A DNA stretch of 64,000 bases, from contig NZ_JAMBNY010000007.1 of the NCBI RefSeq assembly GCF_023715345.1, positions 1 to 64,000 on the forward strand, in the 5' to 3' direction. Made by a program: the position numbers and the translations under genes. Of the stretch, positions 45,671 to 55,108 are shown one piece after another. This DNA is from Paenibacillus camelliae. Its GTDB lineage: Bacteria > Bacillota > Bacilli > Paenibacillales > Paenibacillaceae. Each line of letters begins with the position of its first letter. The stretch's first letter is position 1. The notes below the pieces were generated by a model that did not search any database, was not told where the DNA came from, and was given only the letters and a program-made list of their open reading frames with translations.

Positions 45671-47083
45671 ATGCACAAATCAAAACAAAAGTCATTATTG
45701 TTAGCAATTACCGCACTACTATTAACATTCATGACAGCATGCTCAGGCTCAAGCACAAGTAACTCCGACAACAATGTTCAACCGACAACTCAGGCGAAGG
45801 CTTCCGAGAAACCAGTAGCAGAGGAAACGGTGAAGCCAGCGGATCCAGTCGAAATTACGTGGTGGAACTTCCCGAACTTCACAGCTTTAGATGGTGAGGT
45901 TGGTAAATTTGAAAAGCAGCTGATTGCAGCCTTTAACGAAAAGCATCCAAACATTACGGTCAATCTTGAAATGCTTACCTTTGACGGTGGACCTGAAAAG
46001 CTGAATGTGGCAATCGCAACAGATACTGCACCAGATGTAATCTATGATGCACCTGGTCGGATCATCGATTGGGCGAAGAACGGCTTACTAGCACCGATTG
46101 ACGATATGTTCACTCCTGAGGTGCGCGGCGATATCGAGCAGGCCATTATCGAGCAATCCTCGGTCGACGGCACGATGTATATGTACCCATTCAATACTGG
46201 CCCATTTACGATGGCCGTTAATAAAACGTTATTCGAGGACATTGGTGCGTTAGATTTGTTACCGCTTGCATCTGAGGATCGCACGTGGTTCGTTGAACAG
46301 TTCGAGGCGGCTCTACAGGCCGTGAAGGAAAAGGCGCCAGATGTTATTCCAGTCGGCTTCTTCGCGAAGTCGCAGGCCGGTGACCAAGGGACTCGGGGCT
46401 TCATTACGAATCTTGCAGGCTCGACCTTCCTTAATGATACGAACGATGCGATTGCCCTTAATAATGAAGGGGGAGTAGCAGCGCTTGAGTGGATTCTTAA
46501 TGCATCTGAGCAGGGCTGGCTAGCAGAGGGAGCTTCCTCAATGGCAGCCTCTGACCATAATGATTTATTCCTGCAAGGGAAGATGGCATTTGCCATTAAC
46601 TACTCTGCCGTACTAAAAACACAATTTGCACCGAACAAAACATCTGACTTTGAGGATGTACTGCTGCCATATCCAACCGTGGATGGTAAAGCTCCAATAT
46701 TAGAGCCGTTTCTAGGTGGCTTGTCTATCTTTGACAATGGCAATGCAGAGAAGATCGAAGCATCAAAGGCATTTATTGATTTTCTAGTAAATGATCCAGA
46801 GTGGAGCATTACAGCCTTAAAGCAAACAGGAGGCTTATCTGCACGCAACTCTGTTACTGGTATCTATGATGGCTCCGAGTACGCATACTCCGAGCTTGCT
46901 CGTAAGTTCATCACTACCCCGCCAACGATTGCAGATGGCTATGCGGAAATTCGTACCTATTGGTTCCCAGCATTACAGCAGGTGCTGCTGAAGGCAGCAA
47001 CTCCAGCAGATGCACTGGCTGAGTTTGAAAGACTAGGTAACGAAGCGATTGCGAAGGGTAAGCAGAACAGAGAAAGCAACTAA
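45671..47083 (+). CDS. ABC transporter substrate-binding lipoprotein (amino-sugar operon)
   Basis: A 470-residue family 1 binding protein. The signal peptide ends in FMTAC (Cys24) and is followed by a Ser/Asn/Thr/Glu-rich linker to about residue 55. The body starts EITWWNFPNFTALDGEVGKF and contains DTAPDVIYDAPGRIIDW near 115 and QGKMAFAINYSAVLKTQF near 305. Because NanK-, NanA- and NanE-like genes follow in the same operon, the ligand is probably sialic acid or a sialylated or amino-sugar compound; this is inference from context. A hairpin separates it from the permease genes. Confidence 0.88.
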   Translation: MHKSKQKSLLLAITALLLTFMTACSGSSTSNSDNNVQPTTQAKASEKPVAEETVKPADPVEITWWNFPNFTALDGEVGKFEKQLIAAFNEKHPNITVNLEMLTFDGGPEKLNVAIATDTAPDVIYDAPGRIIDWAKNGLLAPIDDMFTPEVRGDIEQAIIEQSSVDGTMYMYPFNTGPFTMAVNKTLFEDIGALDLLPLASEDRTWFVEQFEAALQAVKEKAPDVIPVGFFAKSQAGDQGTRGFITNLAGSTFLNDTNDAIALNNEGGVAALEWILNASEQGWLAEGASSMAASDHNDLFLQGKMAFAINYSAVLKTQFAPNKTSDFEDVLLPYPTVDGKAPILEPFLGGLSIFDNGNAEKIEASKAFIDFLVNDPEWSITALKQTGGLSARNSVTGIYDGSEYAYSELARKFITTPPTIADGYAEIRTYWFPALQQVLLKAATPADALAEFERLGNEAIAKGKQNRESN

Positions 47084-47097
47084 AGCTGGAAGCATAT

Positions 47098-47128
47098 AAG
47101 GAGTAGCGCTGCTGCTACTCCTTTCCCT
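47098..47128 (+). terminator. Attenuating hairpin between binding protein and permease genes
   Basis: AAGGAGTAGC (47098-47107) and GCTACTCCTT (47114-47123) form a perfect 10-bp stem with a six-base loop and a TCCCTTTC tail. It is placed exactly as in the operon at 13083. Confidence 0.68.
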
Positions 47129-47168
47129 TTCAGAAAGAGAAAATGAAGCGCAGAATGGAGCGAACGCT

Positions 47169-48071
47169 ATGGCAGCAACATCCCTTAAGCTGAAGTCTCG
47201 AAGGAGATTTAAGAAGGAATGGATTACGAGCTACTTGTTTTTACTACCTGCACTTGCCTTTTTTATTATGTTTGTTGTCTACCCGATGATTCACGGGATC
47301 TATATTAGCTTTTTCGATTACTCCTTAACGAATTTCAAATTCGTAGGCTTGCAGAACTTTAAGGAGCTTTTGCAAAGCTCGAATTTTCATCAGTCGGTCA
47401 TTAATACAGTTGTGCTAGTACTTGTTGCAGTTCCCGTCGTCATCGCCTTTTCGATCTTTGTCGCAATGACCATTTATAAGAAGAAGGAATGGCTTCGCTC
47501 ACTGTTCCGCGGGATCTTTTATTTACCGGCGGTAACATCCGTTGTATCGGTAACGGTCGTGTGGAACTGGATCTATCATCCGAACTTTGGGATATTGAAT
47601 TATTTAACGGGGTTAGTCGGTATGAAGCCTATGTTCTGGCTTGGAGATCCGAAAACAGCGCTAATGGCGATCACCGTAATCCTCATTACGACGTCGGTTG
47701 GCCAGCCGATCATCCTATATGTGGCAGCGTTAGGGAACATACCTATTTCATATATTGAAGCGGCACAGCTAGACCGTGCGAGCTCTGGACAAATATTTAC
47801 GAAAATCATCTGGCCGATGCTGATGCCTACGAACCTATACGTCATCGTTATTACGACCATTAACACGTTCCAATGCTTTAGCTTAATTCAGCTATTAACG
47901 TCAGGTGGACCGCTGTATAAAACCTCGACCGTGATGTATAGCGTTTACGAGCAAGCCTTCACGTTTGGTAACTTTGGAATGGCGTCCGCTATGGGCGTTA
48001 TGCTAGCTGTCATTATTGGAGCGATCTCCATTATTCAATTCAAATTTTTCGGCAGCGATGTTGAATACTAA
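47169..48071 (+). CDS. Sugar ABC transporter permease, MalF/UgpA type
   Basis: A 300-residue membrane protein with about six helices, a basic cytoplasmic start (LKSRRRFKKEW) and the EAA loop (ISYIEAAQLDRASSGQIFTKI, about 193-213, abbreviated). It forms half of the channel with the following permease, whose start is 13 bases after its stop. AATGGAGC precedes the ATG. Confidence 0.92.
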   Translation: MAATSLKLKSRRRFKKEWITSYLFLLPALAFFIMFVVYPMIHGIYISFFDYSLTNFKFVGLQNFKELLQSSNFHQSVINTVVLVLVAVPVVIAFSIFVAMTIYKKKEWLRSLFRGIFYLPAVTSVVSVTVVWNWIYHPNFGILNYLTGLVGMKPMFWLGDPKTALMAITVILITTSVGQPIILYVAALGNIPISYIEAAQLDRASSGQIFTKIIWPMLMPTNLYVIVITTINTFQCFSLIQLLTSGGPLYKTSTVMYSVYEQAFTFGNFGMASAMGVMLAVIIGAISIIQFKFFGSDVEY

Positions 48072-48083
48072 GGGGTGATCAAG

Positions 48084-48968
48084 ATGAGTCATGAACATAC
48101 AATCAAGCTTAAAGCAGATAACGTTCCTTCGAAAAAGCACAAGCCATTCATTGAACGCTTGAACCCTTATAACATCATATCGATGATACTACTCTGCATG
48201 TTTTCTATCGTATTTGTTTTCCCGTTCTATTGGATCATTACCGGCGCATTTAAGATTCAGGTCGTTGCAACACAGCTGCCGCCGCAATGGTTCCCGCTCG
48301 AGCCCGTGCTGGACAACTGGGTCACGCTGTTCAAGAATTCGGTTGGCCGCTGGACGTTCAATTCCTTTTTTGTCGCGGTTTCTGAGATGGTGCTGATCTG
48401 TCTAGTGTCCTCAACTGCTGGCTTTGTGCTTGCCAAAAAGCAGTTTCCAGGTCGCAGAGTTATATTTTCAGTGCTCGTTGCCGCGATGGCACTGCCGAAG
48501 CAGGTCATATTAGTGCCGCTGTTTACGCTGCTTGCGAAGCTGGGCTGGATCAATACGTACAAGGGGCTTATCTTCCCAGCAATAGGCTGGCCATTCGGTG
48601 TGTTTCTAATGAAGCAATTCTCTCAGACGATCCCGTCAGAGATACTAGAGGCTGCGAAAATCGATGGCTGCTCAGAGCTGCGTTCATTTATTACGATCGC
48701 CTTGCCGCTGCTTAAGCCAGCGATCGGTGCATTAGCGATCTTCACCTTTATGACGAGCTGGAACGATTACTTTAGCCAGCTCATCATTACACGCTCCACG
48801 AATATGATGACGCTGCCGCTTGGCATAGCAACGATGCAGGGTGAATATCGGACCGATTATGGCGTGATGATGGCTGGTGCAGCACTAGCGTCACTGCCGA
48901 TGCTGACGATCTTTATCTTGTTCCAAAAGGCATTTACACAGGGGATTACGCTTGGAGCTGTGAAGTAA
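48084..48968 (+). CDS. Sugar ABC transporter permease, MalG/UgpE type
   Basis: A 294-residue permease with about six helices, the EAA loop (SEILEAAKIDGCSELRSFITI, abbreviated) and the GITLGAVK end typical of MalG-like proteins. The ATG at 48084 is chosen because AAGGGG lies eight bases before it; an in-frame GTG at 48075 sits inside that site. No ATPase gene is present in the operon, so a shared MsmX-type ATPase elsewhere must power it. Confidence 0.92.
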   Translation: MSHEHTIKLKADNVPSKKHKPFIERLNPYNIISMILLCMFSIVFVFPFYWIITGAFKIQVVATQLPPQWFPLEPVLDNWVTLFKNSVGRWTFNSFFVAVSEMVLICLVSSTAGFVLAKKQFPGRRVIFSVLVAAMALPKQVILVPLFTLLAKLGWINTYKGLIFPAIGWPFGVFLMKQFSQTIPSEILEAAKIDGCSELRSFITIALPLLKPAIGALAIFTFMTSWNDYFSQLIITRSTNMMTLPLGIATMQGEYRTDYGVMMAGAALASLPMLTIFILFQKAFTQGITLGAVK

Positions 48969-48995
48969 TATGATCTCGTGAATGGATGGGTTGCG

Positions 48996-49910
48996 ATGAA
49001 GGGCTATCTAGCAATAGATATTGGTGGAACCGAGATGAAGTATGCTGTCATCAGCAGCAGTCTAGAGCTGATGCTGCATGACCGGATGCCGACTGCGCAA
49101 GACGACCTGCAGCTTCAGATTCCAGCTCAGATCGATACGATTGTGTCGCAATGCCTTCAGCTTCATTATGACATTGTCGGTGTAGGCATTAGTACCGCAG
49201 GGGTCGTTCATATGGAGAACGGAGAGATTCTGTATGCAGGGCCTACGATGCCAACGTATGGTGGTACGAAGCTGAAGGCTCATATTGAACATAAGTATGG
49301 CTTGCCGACGCGAGTGATCAATGATGTGAATGCGGCTGCTCTAGGAGAGCAGTGGCTCGGTGCAGCTCGGCGCTTCCGCAGCTTCTTTATGGTAACGCTC
49401 GGTACAGGTGTTGGGGGAGCCGTTGTGCTGAACGATGAGCTTTACGTCGGGACGAACTTTCGTGCAGGAGAGGTCGGTCATATGCCAATCAAGGGCCTCG
49501 TTGAGCTTAGCTATGAGAGCCGCGCCTCGATGAAGGCACTGCTAAATGACGCCAAGCAGCGCTTTGGCTTTACTGGGGATGGTGCAGCGTTGTTCGAGCT
49601 GGCAAGAGCAGGTGATACGCGTGTCGATGAGGTTATCGATGAATGGATAAATGAGCTCGCACGAGGGCTAATTCCGATCATCTATGTGCTTGATCCTGAA
49701 GCAATCATTATCGGTGGTGGGGTATCGGCACAAGGAGCTTATCTTATCGATAAGCTGACCAGCAGGCTGAGGGAGATTGCGAAGAAGTCACTCGTGCTGC
49801 CTGCAATCGTTGCAGCGGAGCTCGGGAATAAAGCAGCGCTTTATGGCGCAGTTCGAGGCTTAATAACAGACAAATCAATAGTGAGGAGCATGAAGGATGA
49901 GCAAGCATGA
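48996..49910 (+). CDS. ROK-family sugar kinase, probable N-acetylmannosamine kinase
   Basis: A 304-residue kinase of the actin-like ROK family. Motifs: DIGGTEMKYAVI (phosphate 1), INDVNAAALGEQW, VTLGTGVGGAVV (phosphate 2) and IIIGGGVS. The GEVGHMPIKG stretch keeps the His, but the CxCGxxGC zinc motif that normally follows is absent (LSYESRASMKAL instead), placing it with zinc-free ROK proteins. The neighbours NanA-like and NanE make ManNAc kinase (NanK role) the best guess. The ATG at 48996 follows GGATGGG; a GTG at 48978 is less likely. The end overlaps the next gene by 14 bases. Confidence 0.8.
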   Translation: MKGYLAIDIGGTEMKYAVISSSLELMLHDRMPTAQDDLQLQIPAQIDTIVSQCLQLHYDIVGVGISTAGVVHMENGEILYAGPTMPTYGGTKLKAHIEHKYGLPTRVINDVNAAALGEQWLGAARRFRSFFMVTLGTGVGGAVVLNDELYVGTNFRAGEVGHMPIKGLVELSYESRASMKALLNDAKQRFGFTGDGAALFELARAGDTRVDEVIDEWINELARGLIPIIYVLDPEAIIIGGGVSAQGAYLIDKLTSRLREIAKKSLVLPAIVAAELGNKAALYGAVRGLITDKSIVRSMKDEQA

Positions 49911-50802
49911 GAGCTTCAAGGGAATCTATGTGGCGATGTACTCTGCTTATAATGAAGCGGGAGAGGTAGACGTAGAGCGAGTAAGGCTACTGGCACAGTA
50001 CTATGTCGATACAGGCATTACCGGACTATATGTCGGCGGCAGCTCGGGCGAAGGCTTGCTGCAGACGGTTGAGGAAAGAAAGGCTGTGCTTGAAGCGGTG
50101 ATGGACGCCGTAAAGGGAAGACTAACCGTCATCGTTCATGTCGGAGCAAATGCGACAAGAGATGCGGTTGAGCTCGCTAAGCATGCGGAGCATTGCGGTG
50201 CCGATGCGATCTCAGCCGTGCCCTCGATCTATTATCGATTATCGGAGCAGGCGGTAGAGCAGCACTGGCAGGCGATGATCGATAGCAGCTCACTTCCATT
50301 CATTATCTATAATATCCCGCAAACGACAGGCTTCCAGCTAAGTGCGAGCCTATGTGCGAAGCTTGCGCAGCAGGAGAAGGTGATCGGCGTGAAGATGTCT
50401 GGGGAAAGCACGTATGAGCTGCAGCAGCTAAAGGCGGCTGGAGGCGAGGACTTTATCGTATTCAACGGCCCAGATGAGCAGTTTCTTGCAGGCAGAATTA
50501 TGGGCGCAGCTGGTGGGATCGGCGGGACGTATGGCGTAATGCCACAGCTGTTCTGTGCACTAGATGCCTTGTATGAGCAAGGAAGAATACGTGAAGCGAA
50601 GGAGCTGCAGTACAGGATTAACGCGATTATTAATAGACTGCTAGCCTATCCGTCACTATACGGAGCATGCAAAGCTATACTCCAGCTTCGCGGAATCGCA
50701 ACCGGACAGCCTCGTTCTCCTCTGCTGCCCGTCTCCGTTGAGCATCATGCAAGTTTGTCGGCGCTTAATGATGAAATTCTGCAGCTTATCGCTGAGGTGT
50801 AG
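49897..50802 (+). CDS. nanA: N-acetylneuraminate lyase-like aldolase (DHDPS/NAL family)
   Basis: A 301-residue class I aldolase with the TIM-barrel DHDPS fold. Seen are GGSSGEG (carboxylate loop, near 47), YNIPQTTG with the catalytic Tyr (near 136), GVKMSG with the Schiff-base Lys (near 165), and GGIGGTYGVMP. The GGSSGEG and IGGTYGV forms are those of N-acetylneuraminate lyases rather than dihydrodipicolinate synthases. It should split sialic acid into ManNAc and pyruvate. Position between a ROK kinase and NanE supports this. Start overlaps the end of the kinase gene. Confidence 0.82.
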   Translation: MSKHESFKGIYVAMYSAYNEAGEVDVERVRLLAQYYVDTGITGLYVGGSSGEGLLQTVEERKAVLEAVMDAVKGRLTVIVHVGANATRDAVELAKHAEHCGADAISAVPSIYYRLSEQAVEQHWQAMIDSSSLPFIIYNIPQTTGFQLSASLCAKLAQQEKVIGVKMSGESTYELQQLKAAGGEDFIVFNGPDEQFLAGRIMGAAGGIGGTYGVMPQLFCALDALYEQGRIREAKELQYRINAIINRLLAYPSLYGACKAILQLRGIATGQPRSPLLPVSVEHHASLSALNDEILQLIAEV

Positions 50803-50814
50803 GAGGGAATGGCT

Positions 50815-51501
50815 ATGCTACAGCAGATTCATAAGGGCTTAGTCGTATCCTGTCAAGCGCTGCCTCATGAGCCGCTGCATAGCTCCTTCATTATGTCTCG
50901 TCTTGCGGTAGCTGCGGAGCAAGGCGGGGCTGCAGGGATACGAGCGAACACGAAGGAGGATATTCTCGCGATTAAGCAGGCTTGCTCGCTAGGCGTCATC
51001 GGCATCGTAAAGCGAGATTACGAGGATAGCGACGTATTCATCACCGCAACAACGCGAGAGATTGATGAGCTGCTAGACAGCGGGTGCGAGATGATCGCCT
51101 TAGATGCGACCAACCGCGCAAGACCTCACGGACAAATGCTCAAGCAGCTTGTCCAGTATGCTCGAGCTCGTAACGCACAAGTGCAGCTGATGGCAGATAT
51201 AGCTACGGTAGAGGAAGCTGTGTATGCGCAGCAGCTAGGCTTCGACTGTATTTCTACGACGTTGTATGGCTATACAGCAGCTACGGAAGGGAAGAAGCTG
51301 TATGAGCAAGACTTTCAGTTTTTGAAGGATGTGCTTGAGGCGGTCTCGATTCCTGTTATAGCGGAGGGTAATGTGATTACACCGGAGATGAGCCAGCGGT
51401 GTTTGGAGCTAGGAGCATACAGTGTTGTTGTTGGTGGAGCGATTACTCGACCGCATGAGATTACGAGGAGGTTTGTTGGGGTTATGCAGGGTAATGCGTA
51501 A
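50815..51501 (+). CDS. nanE: N-acetylmannosamine-6-phosphate 2-epimerase
   Basis: A 228-residue TIM-barrel protein of the NanE family: [17 protein letters not shown] at the start, [14 protein letters not shown], a central [24 protein letters not shown], and the phosphate-binding ends IPVIAEGNV and VVGGAITRP. It converts ManNAc-6-P to GlcNAc-6-P, which then enters amino-sugar metabolism through NagA and NagB, not encoded here. The ATG at 50815 follows AGGAGGG by seven bases; one at 50809 touches that site. It is the last gene of the operon. Confidence 0.92.
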   Translation: MLQQIHKGLVVSCQALPHEPLHSSFIMSRLAVAAEQGGAAGIRANTKEDILAIKQACSLGVIGIVKRDYEDSDVFITATTREIDELLDSGCEMIALDATNRARPHGQMLKQLVQYARARNAQVQLMADIATVEEAVYAQQLGFDCISTTLYGYTAATEGKKLYEQDFQFLKDVLEAVSIPVIAEGNVITPEMSQRCLELGAYSVVVGGAITRPHEITRRFVGVMQGNA

Positions 51502-51537
51502 GTGTGTGGGGGAATGATATGGGAGCTAGTAGGGGCG

Positions 51538-51592
51538 ATTGCTCTTCTGTCTGTGAGGAACAGGAGGGTGGTCGCTTTGTTTTTTATATGAG
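51538..51592 (+). terminator. Probable terminator of the amino-sugar operon
   Basis: An imperfect hairpin (GCGATTGCTCTTCTGT against ACAGGAGGGTGGTCGC) is followed by TTTGTTTTTT, about 40 bases after the nanE stop. Confidence 0.6.
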
Positions 51593-51842
51593 TTGCCCAG
51601 GTGATGGACCAGAAAAGGCTTGATCATCGTAAAATAATATGTAGCTGAGCTTAAAGGAATATAATCGTAACTACTTTAGATGTTCTATCATCGATAAATT
51701 CCATCTAACACATGTTTTTATTTTCTCAGATGAGTAACTTGAGCTAATTATATAAACAGATGGTAAAATATGATAAATTAATAATAGAGTTTCTATTAAA
51801 ACCTAAGGATTGTATTAATATTACTAAAATGAGGTAGAGCAT
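51593..51842. other. Left edge of the AT-rich island
   Basis: Base composition drops visibly to AT-rich here. No gene was seen. A short site (AATGAGGTAGAGC) before 51843 is the ribosome binding site of the next gene. Confidence 0.4.
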
Positions 51843-52658
51843 ATGAGTGATTCACTTGAAGTTTTACTTAAAATGTTTTCGGTAATAACAGTGCTGTTGC
51901 CTATAATAAGGTTATTTATTATTATGCAAAATAGGAGCATAGTTGAATATGTTATTTTACCCCACAAAACTAGAGAATGGGAAAGTTTTTTAGAGTTAGT
52001 CTTTTTAAGTGCAGTTATTGTCATAGCATGTACTGTGCCAGTACTGACATTAACATTTAATATTTCGATAGAATTAATTACTATTCTTATACTAACAAAT
52101 AGTTTTTTTATACTATGCGCTCACGGATGCGCCTTTGTTTTTTGGATAATCTCGTTATTTACTAGTAAAATAAAAAAGTATTCGAATATAATAAATAATA
52201 TATTATTTACTGATTTTATATTACATCTAATTTTATTAACTCTAATTACTATTTTGTATAAAGAAGAGATTTTAAATAAAGTTATAAAAGAAAACTTTAA
52301 TTATATATACTTACTGGGGCTAGTAACGATAGTGATTGTAATACTATTATTTTGTGTGTTTAGAGATATTGCAAGATATTTCAAGGAAAAGAACATCGAA
52401 GGTTATAAAATGGAAATTATGGATGTGGAGAACATAAACGAGTTATATTTTGTTTACTCAATTGATAATGACATTCAAGTATTTCATTCTTATGCACTTA
52501 GTAAAAAGCAACTAAAGTTACCTGCATACATTTTTTATCCAAAAGAGAAATTATTATATAAAATAGATACACATAAAGAAAAAAATCTAGGTATAGATCC
52601 AGATTCAAGCAATAGGTATACGCCTTTGGATAGAAGAAGTAAGACAACAAAGAAGTAG
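51843..52658 (+). CDS. Multi-pass membrane protein of unknown function
   Basis: A 271-residue protein. Roughly five hydrophobic segments (about 11-28, 48-70, 74-105, 120-140 and 154-175) are followed by a soluble C-terminal domain (about 180-271) with a Tyr/Lys/Asp-rich sequence and a basic end. I do not recognise the family. It is the first gene of the AT-rich island and has the same codon bias toward A and T as the defence genes that follow. A terminator separates it from mcrB, so it is its own unit. It could be a membrane effector of a defence system or plain cargo; nothing in the sequence decides. Confidence 0.6.
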   Translation: MSDSLEVLLKMFSVITVLLPIIRLFIIMQNRSIVEYVILPHKTREWESFLELVFLSAVIVIACTVPVLTLTFNISIELITILILTNSFFILCAHGCAFVFWIISLFTSKIKKYSNIINNILFTDFILHLILLTLITILYKEEILNKVIKENFNYIYLLGLVTIVIVILLFCVFRDIARYFKEKNIEGYKMEIMDVENINELYFVYSIDNDIQVFHSYALSKKQLKLPAYIFYPKEKLLYKIDTHKEKNLGIDPDSSNRYTPLDRRSKTTKK

Positions 52659-52831
52659 CTATACACGTTTAACATACCTAGATGAGGGCTAACTAAGGTG
52701 GTTTCAAGTCATGAATTAAAGAAAAGATTATAGGAATAAATGTATACTGTTTTAATAAATGAACTTATGGAAAGAAGAATCGACTCCGTTATAATGTTAA
52801 TTACGGTGCAGTTTCCTAAAAAAAAAGCACG

Positions 52832-52884
52832 ACTAGGCGATTATTAACTGTGAAGAACAGAGAGTAATCGCCTAGTTTTTTATT
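52832..52884 (+). terminator. Rho-independent terminator before mcrB
   Basis: ACTAGGCGATTA (52832-52843) and TAATCGCCTAGT (52865-52876) form a perfect 12-bp stem followed by TTTTTATT; an A run precedes the stem. Confidence 0.88.
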
Positions 52885-52951
52885 GAGATTATGGGTATGT
52901 ATGCTAATCTACTATTATAAGAGCAATATCAAAACTGAGGAGGTATAGTAC

Positions 52952-55108
52952 ATGGAAAAAATAAATTTAAACTGGACTGAATTTTACATAGAATTTGCAA
53001 CAAAGCTACTTACTTATAAGAATGATCGACCACTACTAATAGAAAAAATAAAAAGAGTTTATGAAGTTATTAATCTACCATTGCCTAAACTAGAGCAGGA
53101 TCATAACGTTAAAGATATTGACCCTTTTTCAATATTTGCTTTATTTAATAAAGGAATAACAGATAAGAACCGTATTACAATAATAAAACAATTAGCAAAA
53201 GAGTTTGAAATAGGTGCTCCAATACCAAAAAGTTTTGATGGAATTCCGGTAGTTAACAATCAATCAGCAACTTTTTATCGTTTTGGGGATGCACGTGGAG
53301 AACATGACATTGATAATCTGTGGAATCTATTTGAAGCAGCAATTGCGTTTACTGACCAGTCGACAAATGCTCACAAAAGTGCTTTTGTGAATCTCTTTGA
53401 TATTGCTGTTCAGCAAAAACAAGTAAAATGGAATATTACAATGGGACTATATTGGATTCGCCCTTATCATTACGTAAATTTGGATAAGAGAAACCGTGAA
53501 TTTATTAATGATCCAGAACATATGCCAAAAGAAGTGATATCTGAGATTGGAAAATGGAAACAACTTCCTACAGGTGAAGAATATATACAAGTGTGCGAAT
53601 TAATATTGTCTGCCATGAATAGCGGTAAATATTCGTATAAAAGTTTTCCAGAATTATCATTTGAAGCATGGGTATTAACGAGTGAACAACAAGACAAAAA
53701 TTCAGAAGCTTATAATAAAAAAATGCTTACCAGAAATCATGGATTAGCTGATGAAGAGGTACGTCCTGTTCATTTTTGGATATATGCTCCTGGAGATAAT
53801 GCATCTAAATGGGATGAATTTTATGAAGCGGGCATAATGGCTATAGGATGGGGAGATCTAGGCGATCTATCAGAGTATTCCTCGAAAAGTGAAATGCAGA
53901 TAAAGATGAAGGAATTATATGGACAGCAATCTTCACATAAGAACTCCGTTCATGCTACGTGGCAATTTGCGAATGAAATAAAAAAAGGTGATATCATCTT
54001 TGTGAAAAAAGGTATTTCATTAGTAATCGGTAGAGGTATTGTAACATCAGATTATGACTATGACGTTGACATGGAGGATTATTACAATCATGTACGATCT
54101 GTTGAATGGACTCATAAAGGACAATGGCAACATCCCGGGAATGCAAATATAAAAACTTTAACCGATGTTACTGTATATATGGAATATGTCGAAAAATTAA
54201 ATTCATTATTTGTAGATACCTATAGAGAAGATGAAGAGGAACAAGAAATTGATTTCCCTCTATATACTGAACAAGACTTTTTAAGTGAGGTTTATATTGA
54301 TCAACATCAATACAGAACAGTAGTAAATACTCTGAAAAAGAAAAAGAATATTATCTTACAGGGTGCGCCTGGAGTTGGTAAAACCTTTGCTGCAAAAAGA
54401 TTAGCTTATTCTATGATGGGGGTCGTAGACATAAATCGTGTGATGATGGTTCAATTTCATCAAAGTTATTCTTATGAAGATTTTATAATGGGTTTTAGAC
54501 CAACAGGTTCCGGTTTCGAATTGAAAAGTGGTGTTTTTTACGAGTTTTGTAAAAAGGCTGAAGAAGATAATGAACAGCGATATTTTTTCATAATTGATGA
54601 AATTAATCGTGGAAATTTAAGTAAAATATTTGGTGAATTATTTATGCTTATTGAAAGTGACAAGCGAGGAGTTGAGTTAGGATTAGTATATAGAGACGAG
54701 AAATTCTCAGTTCCTAAAAATCTGTACCTTATCGGAATGATGAATACAGCTGATCGAAGCTTAGCTATGCTAGATTATGCACTTCGTAGAAGATTTGCTT
54801 TTATAGAGTTTGAACCTGCCTTTCAATCTGAAGGCTTTAAAACGTATCAGGCAGATTTGAACCATTCAAAATTTGATCGTTTAATTCAATGTGTTGAACA
54901 ATTAAATCAAGCAATTGCGAGTGATGAAGCACTAGGTGATAGTTTTCGTATTGGACATAGCTATTTCTGCGCTCAAGACTCAATTGACGATTCATGGTTA
55001 GCTTCGACCGTTGAATATGAACTAATTCCGTTGCTTAAAGAATATTGGTTTGATGAGCCATTTAAGGTGAGTAACTGGAGTAATCAGTTAAGGAGCGCTA
55101 TTCGATGA
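52952..55108 (+). CDS. mcrB: McrB-type AAA+ GTPase with EVE-like domain
   Basis: A 718-residue motor and recognition subunit of a type IV restriction system. An N-terminal domain of unknown fold (about 1-225) is followed by an EVE/PUA-like domain (about 263-410; HFWIYAPGDNASKWDEF, MAIGWGDLGD, IKKGDIIFVKK). EVE domains bind modified cytosines. The AAA+ module (about 430-715) has Walker A GAPGVGKT (about 471-478), Walker B YFFIIDEINRGN (about 545) and the McrB signature MNTADRS (about 598), plus an LRRRFAF arginine motif. It should load on modified DNA, translocate with GTP and activate McrC. AGGAGG precedes the ATG. Its end overlaps mcrC by four bases (ATGA). Confidence 0.92.
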   Translation: MEKINLNWTEFYIEFATKLLTYKNDRPLLIEKIKRVYEVINLPLPKLEQDHNVKDIDPFSIFALFNKGITDKNRITIIKQLAKEFEIGAPIPKSFDGIPVVNNQSATFYRFGDARGEHDIDNLWNLFEAAIAFTDQSTNAHKSAFVNLFDIAVQQKQVKWNITMGLYWIRPYHYVNLDKRNREFINDPEHMPKEVISEIGKWKQLPTGEEYIQVCELILSAMNSGKYSYKSFPELSFEAWVLTSEQQDKNSEAYNKKMLTRNHGLADEEVRPVHFWIYAPGDNASKWDEFYEAGIMAIGWGDLGDLSEYSSKSEMQIKMKELYGQQSSHKNSVHATWQFANEIKKGDIIFVKKGISLVIGRGIVTSDYDYDVDMEDYYNHVRSVEWTHKGQWQHPGNANIKTLTDVTVYMEYVEKLNSLFVDTYREDEEEQEIDFPLYTEQDFLSEVYIDQHQYRTVVNTLKKKKNIILQGAPGVGKTFAAKRLAYSMMGVVDINRVMMVQFHQSYSYEDFIMGFRPTGSGFELKSGVFYEFCKKAEEDNEQRYFFIIDEINRGNLSKIFGELFMLIESDKRGVELGLVYRDEKFSVPKNLYLIGMMNTADRSLAMLDYALRRRFAFIEFEPAFQSEGFKTYQADLNHSKFDRLIQCVEQLNQAIASDEALGDSFRIGHSYFCAQDSIDDSWLASTVEYELIPLLKEYWFDEPFKVSNWSNQLRSAIR

